The position numbers were made by a program, and so were the translations under genes. A stretch of 64,000 nt of DNA, from contig NZ_RCZG01000001.1 in assembly GCF_006439015.1 (NCBI RefSeq), positions 959,557 to 1,023,556 of the forward strand. The letters are read 5' to 3'. Numbering within the stretch: position 1 is the stretch's first letter; the number at the start of each line of letters is the position of its first letter. Below, one piece after another: positions 54,233 to 63,325 of the stretch. The notes under the pieces were generated by a model, which was given only the letters and a program-made list of their open reading frames with translations, did no database searches and was not told where the DNA came from. This DNA comes from Mycolicibacterium hodleri. GTDB lineage: Bacteria; Actinomycetota; Actinomycetes; Mycobacteriales; Mycobacteriaceae.

Positions 54233-55870
54233 ATGTTGGATCCGCATTGGTCGCGGCGAACTTCGGCCCGGATGGTCGGCTGCTGGCTGATGGTGTCGTT
54301 CGTGGCAGCCGCTTCGATCATCGTGAGCGATCACCCGGTCGAGCAGGCGTCCGAAACCACGGCCACCATCGATGGTCCTTACGCGAACCTCCTGGCCAGC
54401 GCCACCGATCTCGGTCCGTCCCGCTTCGATCACGCGCAGCTCACCGTCGGCCTTCGTGAGTCGGCACGTCCCGATCGCCTTTTACAGTGGGCGGCCAGCA
54501 AGAGCCTCGCCGTGCGGTGGAAAGCCGGTGAGGAGTGGGCCATCGTCGAGGGGGCTCCGCCCGACGTCGCCGAGGCCTTCGACGTACCGGTCCACGATTA
54601 CCGCGGAATGCAAGGGCAGGTGTTCTATGCCTCCAGTCAACAACCCGAGGTGCCGGCGGCCGTCCGCAGCACGGTGACCGACCTCGGACGCATCCTCGGA
54701 TATACCCCACACCGTGAGGCACTCCCGGACTTCATTCCTCTCGACGTACCTCGCCAAGGCCTGACGCCGAGCGCCCTCCTGACTGCGTACAATGCGAGTC
54801 CACTTGCGGCGCAAGGCATTACGGGCAAGGGCCAGACCATCGTCTTCTTCGCGTTCAGTGGTTTCGACCAGGGCGACCTCGACGACTTCGCCCAGATGTC
54901 GGGTCTGCCACCGCTGAAGCCGGTCGTCGTCGGCGGCCAGCCCAGTGAGTCTCGCGCCGAGACCGTGATGGACCTCGAAGTCGCGCACGCGATCGCCCCC
55001 GACGCCCGGATGGTGGTGATCAACGCCCGGCCCACGCTCGAGGGCGGACGCACCTACGAGCGCATCGCGGAGATGTTCGACCAGGCGGACCAACAGTTTC
55101 CCGGTGCGGTGTGGAGCTTGTCCATCGGTTGGGGCTGCGACGCGCTGATCACCGCGACGGACCTCAAGCCCGTGCAGTCTGCCCTCGAACGCGCGCACCG
55201 CAACGGGACGTCGGCCTTCGATGCCAGCGGGGACACGGGCGGTCTCGAATGCAAGGGTGGTCCCAGATGGTCGTCGCCGCCCGGTCCGGACGACGTCGGG
55301 CTGGACGCCATCTCGTCGTTGCCCGGCATGACCTCCGTTGGCGGCACCACGCTGTCCACCGACGCCGACGGCCAGTGGCTGGCGGAGCAGGCCTGGATCG
55401 ATTCGCCGCTCTCGCAGGGCACCAGCGGTGGGGTGTCGAAGCTCTTTCCCCGGCCGGCCTGGCAGCGCAGGTTGATCGTCGAACGGGATCCGGGGAAGCG
55501 AGAGCGACGGCTGACGCCCGACGTCTCCGCACTGGCCGATCCGTTCACGGGCATCAAGATCCGGTTCGATCAACAGGATCTGGTGGGTGCGGGTACGTCT
55601 CAGGCCGCACCCATCTGGGCGGGCCTCACGGCACTGATGAATCAGTACCTGCTGACGAACGGCGGCCAGCGGTTGGGTGACATCAACCCGCTGCTCTACC
55701 GGGTGGCGGCGGGCGCGAACTCACCCGGATTTCGGGATGTGACCCTCGGCGGAAACGCCGTCGACGTTGCAATCCCCGGTTACGACATGGTGACGGGACT
55801 CGGCAGCCCCAACGTCGAACAACTCGCCCGCGACTTCCTCGACATTCAGAAGGGCATGGCGCCTCGGTGA
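54233..55870 (+). CDS. Exported sedolisin-type (S53) serine-carboxyl protease
   Basis: 545 residues from ATG 54233 (gggag upstream). An N-terminal hydrophobic anchor/signal (MVGCWLMVSFVAAASIIVS), a propeptide (about 50-190, activation-domain type), and an S53 catalytic domain. Catalytic Glu243-x3-Asp247 (RAETVMDLEVAHAIAPDA), oxyanion Asp334 (DASGDTGG) and nucleophile Ser456 (GAGTSQAAPIWAG). The C-terminal GYDMVTGLGSPN region carries the usual calcium-site/fold end. Acid-active endopeptidase, likely outside the membrane. The stop overlaps the GTG of the next gene, so it is coupled to a zinc-ribbon membrane protein. Substrate unknown. Confidence 0.92.
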   Translation: MLDPHWSRRTSARMVGCWLMVSFVAAASIIVSDHPVEQASETTATIDGPYANLLASATDLGPSRFDHAQLTVGLRESARPDRLLQWAASKSLAVRWKAGEEWAIVEGAPPDVAEAFDVPVHDYRGMQGQVFYASSQQPEVPAAVRSTVTDLGRILGYTPHREALPDFIPLDVPRQGLTPSALLTAYNASPLAAQGITGKGQTIVFFAFSGFDQGDLDDFAQMSGLPPLKPVVVGGQPSESRAETVMDLEVAHAIAPDARMVVINARPTLEGGRTYERIAEMFDQADQQFPGAVWSLSIGWGCDALITATDLKPVQSALERAHRNGTSAFDASGDTGGLECKGGPRWSSPPGPDDVGLDAISSLPGMTSVGGTTLSTDADGQWLAEQAWIDSPLSQGTSGGVSKLFPRPAWQRRLIVERDPGKRERRLTPDVSALADPFTGIKIRFDQQDLVGAGTSQAAPIWAGLTALMNQYLLTNGGQRLGDINPLLYRVAAGANSPGFRDVTLGGNAVDVAIPGYDMVTGLGSPNVEQLARDFLDIQKGMAPR

Positions 55871-57654
55871 CGACCGAGGACATGACCTGTCGCGTCTGCG
55901 ACGAGAACGTCCCGCATGGCGAGTTCTGCGGAAATTGTGGTGCCGCCGTGTCTCCGCGACCTGGCGACGGGCCCTCTTGGTTTCGGTTGTCCACATATTC
56001 GGCGGCGCCGGCGGAGCACGTCCTCAGCCCGCGGGTGACGAGCACGATTTTCCCTGCGCTGCCCCGTCGCTCCCGGCCGGCGTTCGGGCTCGCCCTCCTC
56101 GTCGTGGTAGCTCTGATGCCGGGCATCGCGCTTCCGATGTGGCAGGCGGCGCTGATCGGACTGGCCGGCTTCGGGTTGCCGTTGTTGTTCCTGGCCTACC
56201 TCGGCGAGACCCACGCGTTCTCCGATCTGTCGATCGGCACGGTCGTGACCACCGCCGTGCTCGGTGTCGCGTTCGGAGTCGGTTGGGCGCTTGCCACGGA
56301 CGCCGCCATCGCGCGCACGGAGGATGATGCGCTGGGCCTGCCGGTCAGCACGCTCCGACTCCTCGTCACCGTCCTCGCCATTCCGTTGGGCTTCTTGGTC
56401 CTCCTGCTCGCCCCGATGATCGTCGTGCGACTCTGGCGCCCAGGGGTTCGAGAATCGTTGAACGGGTTCACGATCGGGTCGTTCGGCGCGCTCTGCTTCG
56501 TGAGCGCGGGCACCCTCACGCGGTTGGCGCCCGAGTTCGAAAACGGCCCGATCGGCGACGCCAGCCGATCGCCGGTTGACCTCGTCACCGCGGGCTTGAT
56601 CCAAGGTGTGGCGCTCCCACTGACGGCGGCGGCGGTAGGCGGTGCGGTCGGCGCCACTCTCTGGTTCGTCCCGCGGGTCGACTCACAACGCCAGCCGCCG
56701 TGGTACGCGTTGAGCTCTCCCGTCCCAGCGGTCACGTTCGGTGTGGTGGCCTACCTCGGTCTGGGAATGCTCGAGCTGCTCGCACCGCCGGAGGTCGTCC
56801 AGATTGGCATCTACGCCCTTCTCGTGGTGCTGGCCCTCTACGTCCTGCGCATCGTCGTGCACTCCACGCTGCTGCTTGAGGACCCCAGGCGCGGGTATAC
56901 AAGCGAGCCGCTCTCGTGTCCGCAGTGCGATCGCGTCGTTCCCGATCTGCCGTTCTGTCCCAGGTGCGGCGCCGCACATCATGCCGCCAGAACGTCATCC
57001 GCATCCACCGCTCGATTACTCCTGACCGTCAGTATTTCCTTGGCGGTGGTGATGATCGCCTCGGTCGCGGTGTCGTCGTGGCTCACTCCCCCTGCGGCGT
57101 TGGTCGTCTGCCCGCCCGACTGCGGCCGGCCACCCATCAGCAAGCCCATCGCGATCAATCCCCGCTTCACGCCCGACGGCGGCGAGTTCTCCGTCTCCTA
57201 CCCGGGCCCGCAAACGGCGTACGAGGCCCACTTCGAACCGAACGGGGTGGTGCTCGACCTTGGCGCCGGGGATGGCGGCACGCTTCGACTGTTCGGCCAA
57301 CCCGCCAACGGTCAGTCGCCGAAGCAGATCGCGGACGACTTGCTCAAAGCGCACTTCCCAAACGCCACATTCGACTACGAGATCCCCAATGCCTTCGTGG
57401 GTTACCAACTCGGCTACGGCGAGGTCGCCGACGACTACCCTGCCGACGCCATCGGGGACGACGGCCGAAACCGGGTCCTGATCATGGTTGCGGTGAAGAA
57501 CGACTACGCGTTGGTCGCTGCGGCCGCCGGGCCCTTCCGTGAATTCAGTCCGGACTTCGGCTCGGGTCATCCCTCAGGAGCCAACTTCTTCCTGGCCTTG
57601 GACATGGCGAAGTACGTCAACAGCTTCACGTGGCGGGGAGACCCACCTCGCTGA
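55867..57654 (+). CDS. Multi-pass membrane protein with two zinc ribbons and an exported domain
   Basis: 595 residues from GTG 55867. N-terminal zinc ribbon C-x-x-C...C-x-x-C (CRVCDENVPHGEFCGNCGAA), then at least eight membrane helices (about 68-335), a second zinc ribbon (SCPQCDRVVPDLPFCPRCGA, about 358-378), one more helix (LLLTVSISLAVVMIASVAVS) and a C-terminal domain of about 190 residues, presumably exported, with three Cys and a lipocalin/LpqN-like appearance (ANFFLALDMAKYVNSFTWRG). The coupled S53 protease gene upstream suggests that this protein binds, guides or regulates the protease (inference). Confidence 0.75.
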   Translation: MTTEDMTCRVCDENVPHGEFCGNCGAAVSPRPGDGPSWFRLSTYSAAPAEHVLSPRVTSTIFPALPRRSRPAFGLALLVVVALMPGIALPMWQAALIGLAGFGLPLLFLAYLGETHAFSDLSIGTVVTTAVLGVAFGVGWALATDAAIARTEDDALGLPVSTLRLLVTVLAIPLGFLVLLLAPMIVVRLWRPGVRESLNGFTIGSFGALCFVSAGTLTRLAPEFENGPIGDASRSPVDLVTAGLIQGVALPLTAAAVGGAVGATLWFVPRVDSQRQPPWYALSSPVPAVTFGVVAYLGLGMLELLAPPEVVQIGIYALLVVLALYVLRIVVHSTLLLEDPRRGYTSEPLSCPQCDRVVPDLPFCPRCGAAHHAARTSSASTARLLLTVSISLAVVMIASVAVSSWLTPPAALVVCPPDCGRPPISKPIAINPRFTPDGGEFSVSYPGPQTAYEAHFEPNGVVLDLGAGDGGTLRLFGQPANGQSPKQIADDLLKAHFPNATFDYEIPNAFVGYQLGYGEVADDYPADAIGDDGRNRVLIMVAVKNDYALVAAAAGPFREFSPDFGSGHPSGANFFLALDMAKYVNSFTWRGDPPR

Positions 57655-57661
57655 GCGGTGC

Positions 57662-58726
57662 TCAAGCCTTGGTCAGGGCTGCGACGTCATCGACGTCGTC
57701 GACCGTGGACAGCTCGGTGCCACCGGGGACCGGGGGCACCCGCGTGGCGCGAACGTAGACCGTGTCGCCCTCCTTGAGGGCCAGCGCCTCCGCGTCGCCG
57801 CGCGTGATCTGCGCGATGAACGGCGACTGATCCGTCGCCGCCGTGAGTTCGACGCGAACTTCGAAGCCCAGCACCGCGATTCGGTCGATGGTGGCGCGGA
57901 CCACGCCCGCCGACGACACGCTTCCATCGGCCTGCGCGATCGCCATGTCGGGGCTGCGGCCGACGCGGATGTCGTGCGGACGCACGAGTGCTCCGTTCAA
58001 CGACGACACGGCCCCGAGGAACGACATGACGAATCCGTTCGCCGGGTTGTCGTACACCTCGGTCGGTGAGCCCACCTGCTCTATCCGGCCCTTATTGAGA
58101 ACCGCTATCCGGTCGGCCACGTCGAGGGCTTCCGCCTGATCGTGGGTCACCAGAACCGTGGTCACGTGAACCTCGTCGTGCAACCTTCGCAACCACGCCC
58201 GCAGATCCTCGCGCACCTTCGCGTCGAGCGCGCCGAAGGGCTCGTCGAGCAATAGCACCCGGGGGTCGACCGCGAGCGCGCGGGCCAACGCCATTCGCTG
58301 GCGCTGACCACCGGAGAGTTGCGCGGGATAGCGAGTCTGAAATCCTGCCAGCCCGACGGTCTCCAGAAGGCTGTCGACCTTGTCCTTGATCTCTGCCTTG
58401 GGCCGCTTGCGAATCTTCAACCCGAAGGCGACGTTGTCACGCACGGTCAAGTGCTTGAACGCCGCATAGTGCTGGAACACGAACCCGATTCCACGGCGTT
58501 GCGGCGGTACGCCGGTGACGTCCTCGCCGTTGATGGTGATGACGCCGGTGTCGGGCTGATCGAGGCCGGCGATCGCCCGCAGCAGCGTCGACTTTCCAGA
58601 TCCGCTGGGACCGAGCAGAGCCGTCAGGGACCCCTCGGGGACGTCGAAGTCGATGTTGTCCAGGGCTGCGAAGTCGCCATAGCGCTTGTTGGCGCCGCGC
58701 ACCATGATCGCGGGAGTGGAGGTCAT
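57662..58726 (-). CDS. cysA: Sulfate ABC transporter ATP-binding protein
   Basis: 354 residues from ATG 58726. Walker [10 protein letters not shown], signature [16 protein letters not shown], Walker [14 protein letters not shown], and H-loop [14 protein letters not shown]; the extra C-terminal domain (about 240-354) is of TOBE type. Energises sulfate/thiosulfate uptake with CysT, CysW and SubI. Last gene of subI-cysT-cysW-cysA, 25 bases after cysW. Confidence 0.95.
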   Translation of the reverse strand: MTSTPAIMVRGANKRYGDFAALDNIDFDVPEGSLTALLGPSGSGKSTLLRAIAGLDQPDTGVITINGEDVTGVPPQRRGIGFVFQHYAAFKHLTVRDNVAFGLKIRKRPKAEIKDKVDSLLETVGLAGFQTRYPAQLSGGQRQRMALARALAVDPRVLLLDEPFGALDAKVREDLRAWLRRLHDEVHVTTVLVTHDQAEALDVADRIAVLNKGRIEQVGSPTEVYDNPANGFVMSFLGAVSSLNGALVRPHDIRVGRSPDMAIAQADGSVSSAGVVRATIDRIAVLGFEVRVELTAATDQSPFIAQITRGDAEALALKEGDTVYVRATRVPPVPGGTELSTVDDVDDVAALTKA

Positions 58727-58751
58727 ATCAGGGGTCCTTCTCGTCGATAAC

Positions 58752-59564
58752 TCATTTTGCCGCGCGCGCACGCCGGGCGTCGAGGATCACTTGCACGACC
58801 AGTACGACCACCGCGACGGTCATCAGCAGCGTCGACACGGCGTAGGCGCCGTACTCCTGACCGCGACTGTAACGGTCGGAAACCAGCAGGGTCAGGGTCT
58901 GCGACGTGCCGGGGAGGTTTGACGACACCATGATGACCGCGCCGTACTCGCCGAGAGTTCTCGCGATCGTCAGCATGATTCCGTATGTGAGCCCCCACCT
59001 GATCGACGGGAGGGTGATCCGCCAAAACGTCTGCCACCATTGCGAACCAAGGGTAGACGCGGCTTCTTCCTGATCGGTGCCGAGTTCGTGCAGCAGCGGT
59101 TCCACCTCGCGGATGACGAACGGCAGCGTGACGAAGATGCTGGCCAGCACGATGCCGGGTAAACCGAAGATGATCTTGAAGCCAAAGTCCTTCTCGACGA
59201 AGCCAAGGGCGCCCGCCGAACCCCACAGCAAGATCAGGGCGACGCCGACGACCACGGGCGAGACGGCGAAGGGCAGGTCGATGACGGCTTGGAGTGCGCT
59301 CTTGCCACGAAACTTGTTGCGCGCCAGTACGAGAGCGGTCGGAACGCCGAAGAGGACGTTGAGCGGGACGACGATCGCCACGACGAGGAGGGACAGCTGC
59401 AGTGCCGATATCGCCGCGGGGGTGGTGACCGATGCGATGAACGCTCCGATTCCCGGGGTGAACGCACGCCAGAGGATTAGCCCGACGGGGACGACGACCA
59501 GGATCACGATGTACAGCAGTGCCACGCAGCGTAAGAGGTACCGCACCGGTCGCGACAGGATCAT
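58752..59564 (-). CDS. cysW: Sulfate ABC transporter permease CysW
   Basis: 270 residues from ATG 59564, which overlaps the cysT stop (ATGA). Six membrane helices and the E-A-A loop ([20 protein letters not shown]) that docks onto CysA. Works as a heterodimer with CysT. Confidence 0.95.
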   Translation of the reverse strand: MILSRPVRYLLRCVALLYIVILVVVPVGLILWRAFTPGIGAFIASVTTPAAISALQLSLLVVAIVVPLNVLFGVPTALVLARNKFRGKSALQAVIDLPFAVSPVVVGVALILLWGSAGALGFVEKDFGFKIIFGLPGIVLASIFVTLPFVIREVEPLLHELGTDQEEAASTLGSQWWQTFWRITLPSIRWGLTYGIMLTIARTLGEYGAVIMVSSNLPGTSQTLTLLVSDRYSRGQEYGAYAVSTLLMTVAVVVLVVQVILDARRARAAK

Positions 59565-60439
59565 CGGTCCAGCTCCTCCCTCTTCGCGGCGCGAGAGCCG
59601 ACGACCCGCAGCACGAACAACACCAGGAACGACGCGATCAGCAACACGATGGAAATCGCCGCGGCGCCCGTCCGATCGTCGTTCTCGATCAGTGTGCGGA
59701 TCCACTGGGACGACACCTCGGTCTCCCCAGGGATCGCGCCGCCGATCAGCACCACCGAGCCGAACTCTCCGATCGCCCGCGAGAATGCCAGTCCCGCACC
59801 GGACAACAGCGCCGGCAGCAAGGCGGGCAGGATGACGCGGGTGAAGATCGTCCAGTTGTTGGCACCGAGTGACGCCGCGGCCTCCTCCACCTCCCGGTCG
59901 AGTTCCAACAGCACCGGCTGTACCGAGCGGACGACGAAGGGCAGGGTGACGAACAGCAATGCGATGCCGATGCCCCACCTGGTCTGCTGAAGATGAAGGC
60001 CGACAGGGCTGTTGGGGCCGTAGAGGGCCAGCATCACCAGGCTGGCAACGATCGTCGGCAGCGCGAACGGCAGGTCGATGACGGCGTCCACGAGCCGCTT
60101 GCCGGGAAAGTCGTCGCGGGTCAAGACCCACGCGACTAGCAGGCCAAAGACCAGATTCACGACGGTGACGCTGAGCGAGACGGCGAGCGTCACCTTGTAG
60201 GACTCCAGCGCGGCGTTGGAAGTCACCGCACTCCAGAACGCGGGCCAGCCCCCGCCCACCGCCTGCCACAGGATTGCGGCGAGCGGCAGCAGCACGATGA
60301 TGCTGAGCCACAGCGTCGCCGCGCCTACGCGAAGCGACGTCGTGCCATGGCTGCGCCGTGACCGTCGCTCCCCTCGCCCGCCGACACCGGCGGGTGAGGG
60401 GAGCGACGGTCCGGGTGCCGGGATCACCGCAGAGGTCAT
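59561..60439 (-). CDS. cysT: Sulfate ABC transporter permease CysT
   Basis: 292 residues. A longer Ser/Pro/Arg N-terminus (about 35 residues), then six helices with the E-A-A loop (EEAAASLGANNWTIFTRVIL). Pairs with CysW. The start overlaps the subI stop by four bases. Confidence 0.95.
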   Translation of the reverse strand: MTSAVIPAPGPSLPSPAGVGGRGERRSRRSHGTTSLRVGAATLWLSIIVLLPLAAILWQAVGGGWPAFWSAVTSNAALESYKVTLAVSLSVTVVNLVFGLLVAWVLTRDDFPGKRLVDAVIDLPFALPTIVASLVMLALYGPNSPVGLHLQQTRWGIGIALLFVTLPFVVRSVQPVLLELDREVEEAAASLGANNWTIFTRVILPALLPALLSGAGLAFSRAIGEFGSVVLIGGAIPGETEVSSQWIRTLIENDDRTGAAAISIVLLIASFLVLFVLRVVGSRAAKREELDR

Positions 60440-61476
60440 CCGGTGGCCTGCTTGTAGATCTTCGTGATGCTGCCGTTGTCCTTGTCGAACAGGGCGGGAT
60501 CCACCTCACCCCAGCCGCCCAGATCGGCGATGGTCCACAGCTTCTCGGGAGCCGGGAAGTCAGCGGCGAAGTCGGCGGCGACCTTGGGATCGACCGGACG
60601 GAAGCCTGCCTCTGCCCAGAGCTTCTGTCCCTCGGGGGTGTAGAGGAAGTTCTTCAGCGCGGTGGCCTGCTCGACGTGTTGGGACGAGGACACCACGGCC
60701 ACGGGATTTTCGATCTTGAAGGTCTGCGGCGGTGTCACGTGCTCGACGGGCTTGCCTTGGCGCTCGGTGTTGATCGCCTCGTTCTCATAGGCCAGCAGTA
60801 CGTCGCCGCTGCCCTGGATGAAGACGTCGGTCGCCTCGCGGCCCGATCCCGGGCGGGCCTTCACGTGCTCGGTCACCAGCTTGTTGACGAAGTCGAGACC
60901 GGCCTGCGGGTTCTGACCGCCATTGCTGGCATATGTGTAGGGGGCCAAAAGGTTCCACTTGGCGGAGCCAGAGCTCAAGGGGCTCGGGGTGATGACCTCG
61001 ACGCCCGGCTTCAGCAGGTCGTTCCAGTCCCTGATGTTCTTGGGGTTGCCCTTGCGGACGAGGAAGGTCACCACGGAGCCGAACGGGATGCCCTTGGTGG
61101 CGTCGGCGTTCCAGTCCTTGGCCACCTTGTCGGCCTTGACCAAGCGCGTGACGTCGGGTTCGACGGAGAAGTTGACGATGTCGGCGGGCTTGCCGTCGAC
61201 GACACCGCGGGACTGGTCACCCGAGGCGCCGTAGGAGGCAGTGACGGCGACGCCCTTGCCTTCCGGGGTGGCGGCGAAGGCGGGGATGATCTTGCTCCAG
61301 CCGGGCTCCGGCACGGCATAGGCAACCAGCGTCAGTGTGGTGTCGGCGGCGGAACCGGCGCTCTCGCCAGCGACGTCACTGGCGCCTCCACCGCAACCCG
61401 CGAGCAAGGACGCGGTGACGGCGATGGCGCCGATCGCGGTCAGCGACCGGATCGATCTCGGCTTCGTGATGGGCAT
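60436..61476 (-). CDS. subI: Sulfate-binding lipoprotein SubI
   Basis: 346 residues from ATG 61476. Signal peptide with lipobox L-L-A-G-C (Cys at residue 27), then a type II periplasmic binding fold: VAYAVPEPGWSKIIPAFAAT, YGASGDQSRGVVDG and ITPSPLSSGSAKWNLLAPYT, typical of sulfate- and thiosulfate-binding proteins. Delivers sulfate to CysTWA. Preceded by a leaderless Cys-containing leader ORF (61603-61695) and by RNA able to cover its ribosome site. Confidence 0.96.
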   Translation of the reverse strand: MPITKPRSIRSLTAIGAIAVTASLLAGCGGGASDVAGESAGSAADTTLTLVAYAVPEPGWSKIIPAFAATPEGKGVAVTASYGASGDQSRGVVDGKPADIVNFSVEPDVTRLVKADKVAKDWNADATKGIPFGSVVTFLVRKGNPKNIRDWNDLLKPGVEVITPSPLSSGSAKWNLLAPYTYASNGGQNPQAGLDFVNKLVTEHVKARPGSGREATDVFIQGSGDVLLAYENEAINTERQGKPVEHVTPPQTFKIENPVAVVSSSQHVEQATALKNFLYTPEGQKLWAEAGFRPVDPKVAADFAADFPAPEKLWTIADLGGWGEVDPALFDKDNGSITKIYKQATG

Positions 61477-61482
61477 GCGGAG

Positions 61483-61540
61483 AGCCTTTCCTGCGTAGGA
61501 CGGGGAGGTGTTCAGAACCCGTCACGACGGCAAGGAGGCT
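61483..61540 (-). promoter_or_regulatory. Possible anti-Shine-Dalgarno pairing upstream of subI
   Basis: On the minus strand AGCCTCCT (61540-61533) can pair with AGGaaAGGCT (61492-61483), eight base pairs with a two-base bulge. The latter is the subI ribosome site, seven bases before ATG 61476. This mirrors the hairpin before sirA, with a longer loop. Confidence 0.55.
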
Positions 61541-61602
61541 GGTCACTGGTCGACGACGTCACACCGGCCATTACCGACACCAAACCGCGGGACGGGCTGG
61601 GG

Positions 61603-61695
61603 TCAGCGACAACAGTGGACGTCTGCAACAGCGCAATTGAGCACTGCACTGAGCGCCATGACATGGCTCTCAGCGGTGCCGGACGCTGGATGCAT
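61603..61695 (-). CDS. Leaderless cysteine-containing leader peptide of the subI operon
   Basis: 30 residues from ATG 61695: starts MHPASGTAESHVMALSAVLN and ends CAVADVHCCR, with three Cys codons in the last ten, two adjacent near the stop. The -10 TACGAT (61703-61708) is exactly seven bases upstream, so the transcript should start at the ATG. The design is that of the sirA leader at 50276: leaderless ORF, terminal Cys codons, then a ribosome-site-masking pairing before the structural gene. Probable cysteine sensor for sulfate uptake. Confidence 0.78.
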   Translation of the reverse strand: MHPASGTAESHVMALSAVLNCAVADVHCCR

Positions 61696-61702
61696 GGCGC
61701 GA

Positions 61703-61708
61703 ATCGTA
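61703..61708 (-). promoter_or_regulatory. -10 element of the subI leader transcript
   Basis: TACGAT on the minus strand, seven bases before ATG 61695; no good -35 is seen at the usual distance. TTGACA further upstream is too close (11 bases). Confidence 0.5.
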
Positions 61709-61731
61709 ACAGAAACCGGTGTCAATGATAT

Positions 61732-61818
61732 CTAGCGGGCAAACAACCACATCACGATGACGAGAACGACCAGCGCGACCAGCACCAACGTCACCCGTGA
61801 GCGCGGCATCCCGGTCAT
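61732..61818 (-). CDS. Single-helix membrane peptide, 28 residues
   Basis: ATG 61818 overlaps the stop of the upstream gene (TGA 61815-61817). The product is MTGMPRSR followed by one membrane helix (VTLVLVALVVLVIVMWLFAR) that ends at the C-terminus. Too short for routine annotation. Coupling to another small membrane protein suggests a complex or a shared function. Unknown role. Confidence 0.55.
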   Translation of the reverse strand: MTGMPRSRVTLVLVALVVLVIVMWLFAR

Positions 61819-62009
61819 GATCGATCCTCGTTGGTGTGCCTGGCCCGTCGGATCAGCCGGATGCCATTTCCCAACGCTCCGTCGAGAACCACGGCCACGG
61901 CGTAGGCCAGCAGCAGCACCACCGGCATCACCACCACCGTCTGGGCGACGAACCCGAGACCGGACAGCCACAATTCCACGCCATCCCACCAACTCAGGAA
62001 GCTGCTCAC
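61815..62009 (-). CDS. Small membrane protein, 64 residues
   Basis: GTG 62009 start. One long hydrophobic helix (GFVAQTVVVMPVVLLLAYAV) after an amphipathic N-terminus (SSFLSWWDGVELWLSGL), then a basic tail (GIRLIRRARHTNEDRS). Resembles the small membrane protein Rv2401A near subI in M. tuberculosis (from memory). Coupled by ATGA to the 28-residue peptide. The start is 23 bases from the divergent monooxygenase start. Confidence 0.65.
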   Translation of the reverse strand: MSSFLSWWDGVELWLSGLGFVAQTVVVMPVVLLLAYAVAVVLDGALGNGIRLIRRARHTNEDRS

Positions 62010-62032
62010 CCGGTCCACCCTACGATCAACGG

Positions 62033-63292
62033 ATGCACCAGCCGGCAGAGTCCACGACGTGCCTGATCGCAGGCGGCGGTCCGGCAGGCATGATGCTGGG
62101 CCTGCTTCTCGCACGCGGCGGTGTCGACGTCACCGTGATGGAGAAGCACGAGGACTTTCTACGCGACTTCCGCGGCGACACCGTGCACGCGAGCACGCTG
62201 CGACTACTGGACGACCTCGGGCTCGGCCACGACTTCGACGAGCTCACGCACCGCGTCATCGAGACCATCGGGATGCAGGTCCAGGGCGTGCCGGTTGATA
62301 TCGACCTGCGCCGGATCCCCGGCCCGCACAAGCACATCGCGCTGGTCCCGCAGTGGGACTTCCTCGAACTGCTGGCGACCGCGGCGGAGATGGAGCCGTC
62401 ATTTCGCCTGCTGCGCAGCACCGAGGTGCTCGAACCCCTCCGCGAGGGTCGAGACAGGGTGGTCGGCGTCCGTTACCGGGGACCGGACGGCGACCTAGGC
62501 GAAATGCGCGCCGACCTGACCGTGGCCTGCGACGGTCGCGGTTCCACGCTGCGAACGGCAATGGCTTTGCAGCCCAAGGCTTTCGGTGCTCCGATGGACG
62601 TGTGGTGGTTCCGGCTGCCGCGGTTGGAACAGGACCCGCCCGGCTTGGAGGGGGTGTTCGCGTCGGGGCACGGGATGATCGTCATCGATCGCGGCGACTA
62701 CTACCAGTGTGCCTACATCATTCCCAAGGGCACCGATTCTCGACTGCGGGCCGAGGGCATCGAGTCGCTGCGGCACGTAGTCGCATCGCTGGTGCCGTGG
62801 CTGGCCGACCGGGTCGGCGGCCTGGCCTCCTTCGACGACGTCAAACTGCTCGACGTCCAGCTAAACAGGCTGCACCGCTGGTACACCGACGGTCTTCTGC
62901 TGATCGGAGACGCTGCACATGCGATGTCACCGGTCGGCGGAGTCGGCATCAATCTGGCCGTAGCGGACGCGGTGGCGACGGCACGCATTTTGACCGGTCC
63001 GCTGAGATCGGGTCGAATGACCACCCGCGAGCTGGCCCGAATTCAGGCCAGGCGCTGGGTTCCGACCGCACTCATCCAGGGCGTACAGCGGGTGATCCAC
63101 GCCCGTGTCATCGCCGCGGCGGTGTCCGGAGGGGACGCAGACGCCCCTCCCCTCGGCGTTCGCGTCGTGAACCGGGTGCCGTTCCTGCGCACCGTCGCCG
63201 GATACGCGGTGGCCATCGGGCCACTCCCCGAACGTGCGCCCGTGTGGGCCAGGCGCCCGAACCCAACGGCTGGAAACAGTCCGCACCAGTAG
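62033..63292 (+). CDS. FAD-dependent aromatic-ring hydroxylase-type monooxygenase
   Basis: 419 residues from ATG 62033; the open frame further upstream is antisense to the small membrane genes. FAD-binding G-x-G-x-x-G in CLIAGGGPAGMMLGLLLARG, D-G motif in TVACDGRGSTLRTAM, and GDAAHAMSPVGGVGINLAVA that binds the FAD pyrophosphate. Typical group A flavoprotein (PHBH/UbiH type). Uses NAD(P)H and O2 to hydroxylate an aromatic or similar compound; the substrate is unknown. Confidence 0.88.
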   Translation: MHQPAESTTCLIAGGGPAGMMLGLLLARGGVDVTVMEKHEDFLRDFRGDTVHASTLRLLDDLGLGHDFDELTHRVIETIGMQVQGVPVDIDLRRIPGPHKHIALVPQWDFLELLATAAEMEPSFRLLRSTEVLEPLREGRDRVVGVRYRGPDGDLGEMRADLTVACDGRGSTLRTAMALQPKAFGAPMDVWWFRLPRLEQDPPGLEGVFASGHGMIVIDRGDYYQCAYIIPKGTDSRLRAEGIESLRHVVASLVPWLADRVGGLASFDDVKLLDVQLNRLHRWYTDGLLLIGDAAHAMSPVGGVGINLAVADAVATARILTGPLRSGRMTTRELARIQARRWVPTALIQGVQRVIHARVIAAAVSGGDADAPPLGVRVVNRVPFLRTVAGYAVAIGPLPERAPVWARRPNPTAGNSPHQ

Positions 63293-63325
63293 ACGCCGGG
63301 TACTTGGGCAGTCGATGATGTCGGG

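Noticed and set aside
54233..57654. A phage-defence system built on the protease and membrane protein
   Set aside because: The protease is an exported acid-type sedolisin, and nothing nearby suggests phage sensing; kept only as an uncharacterised pair.
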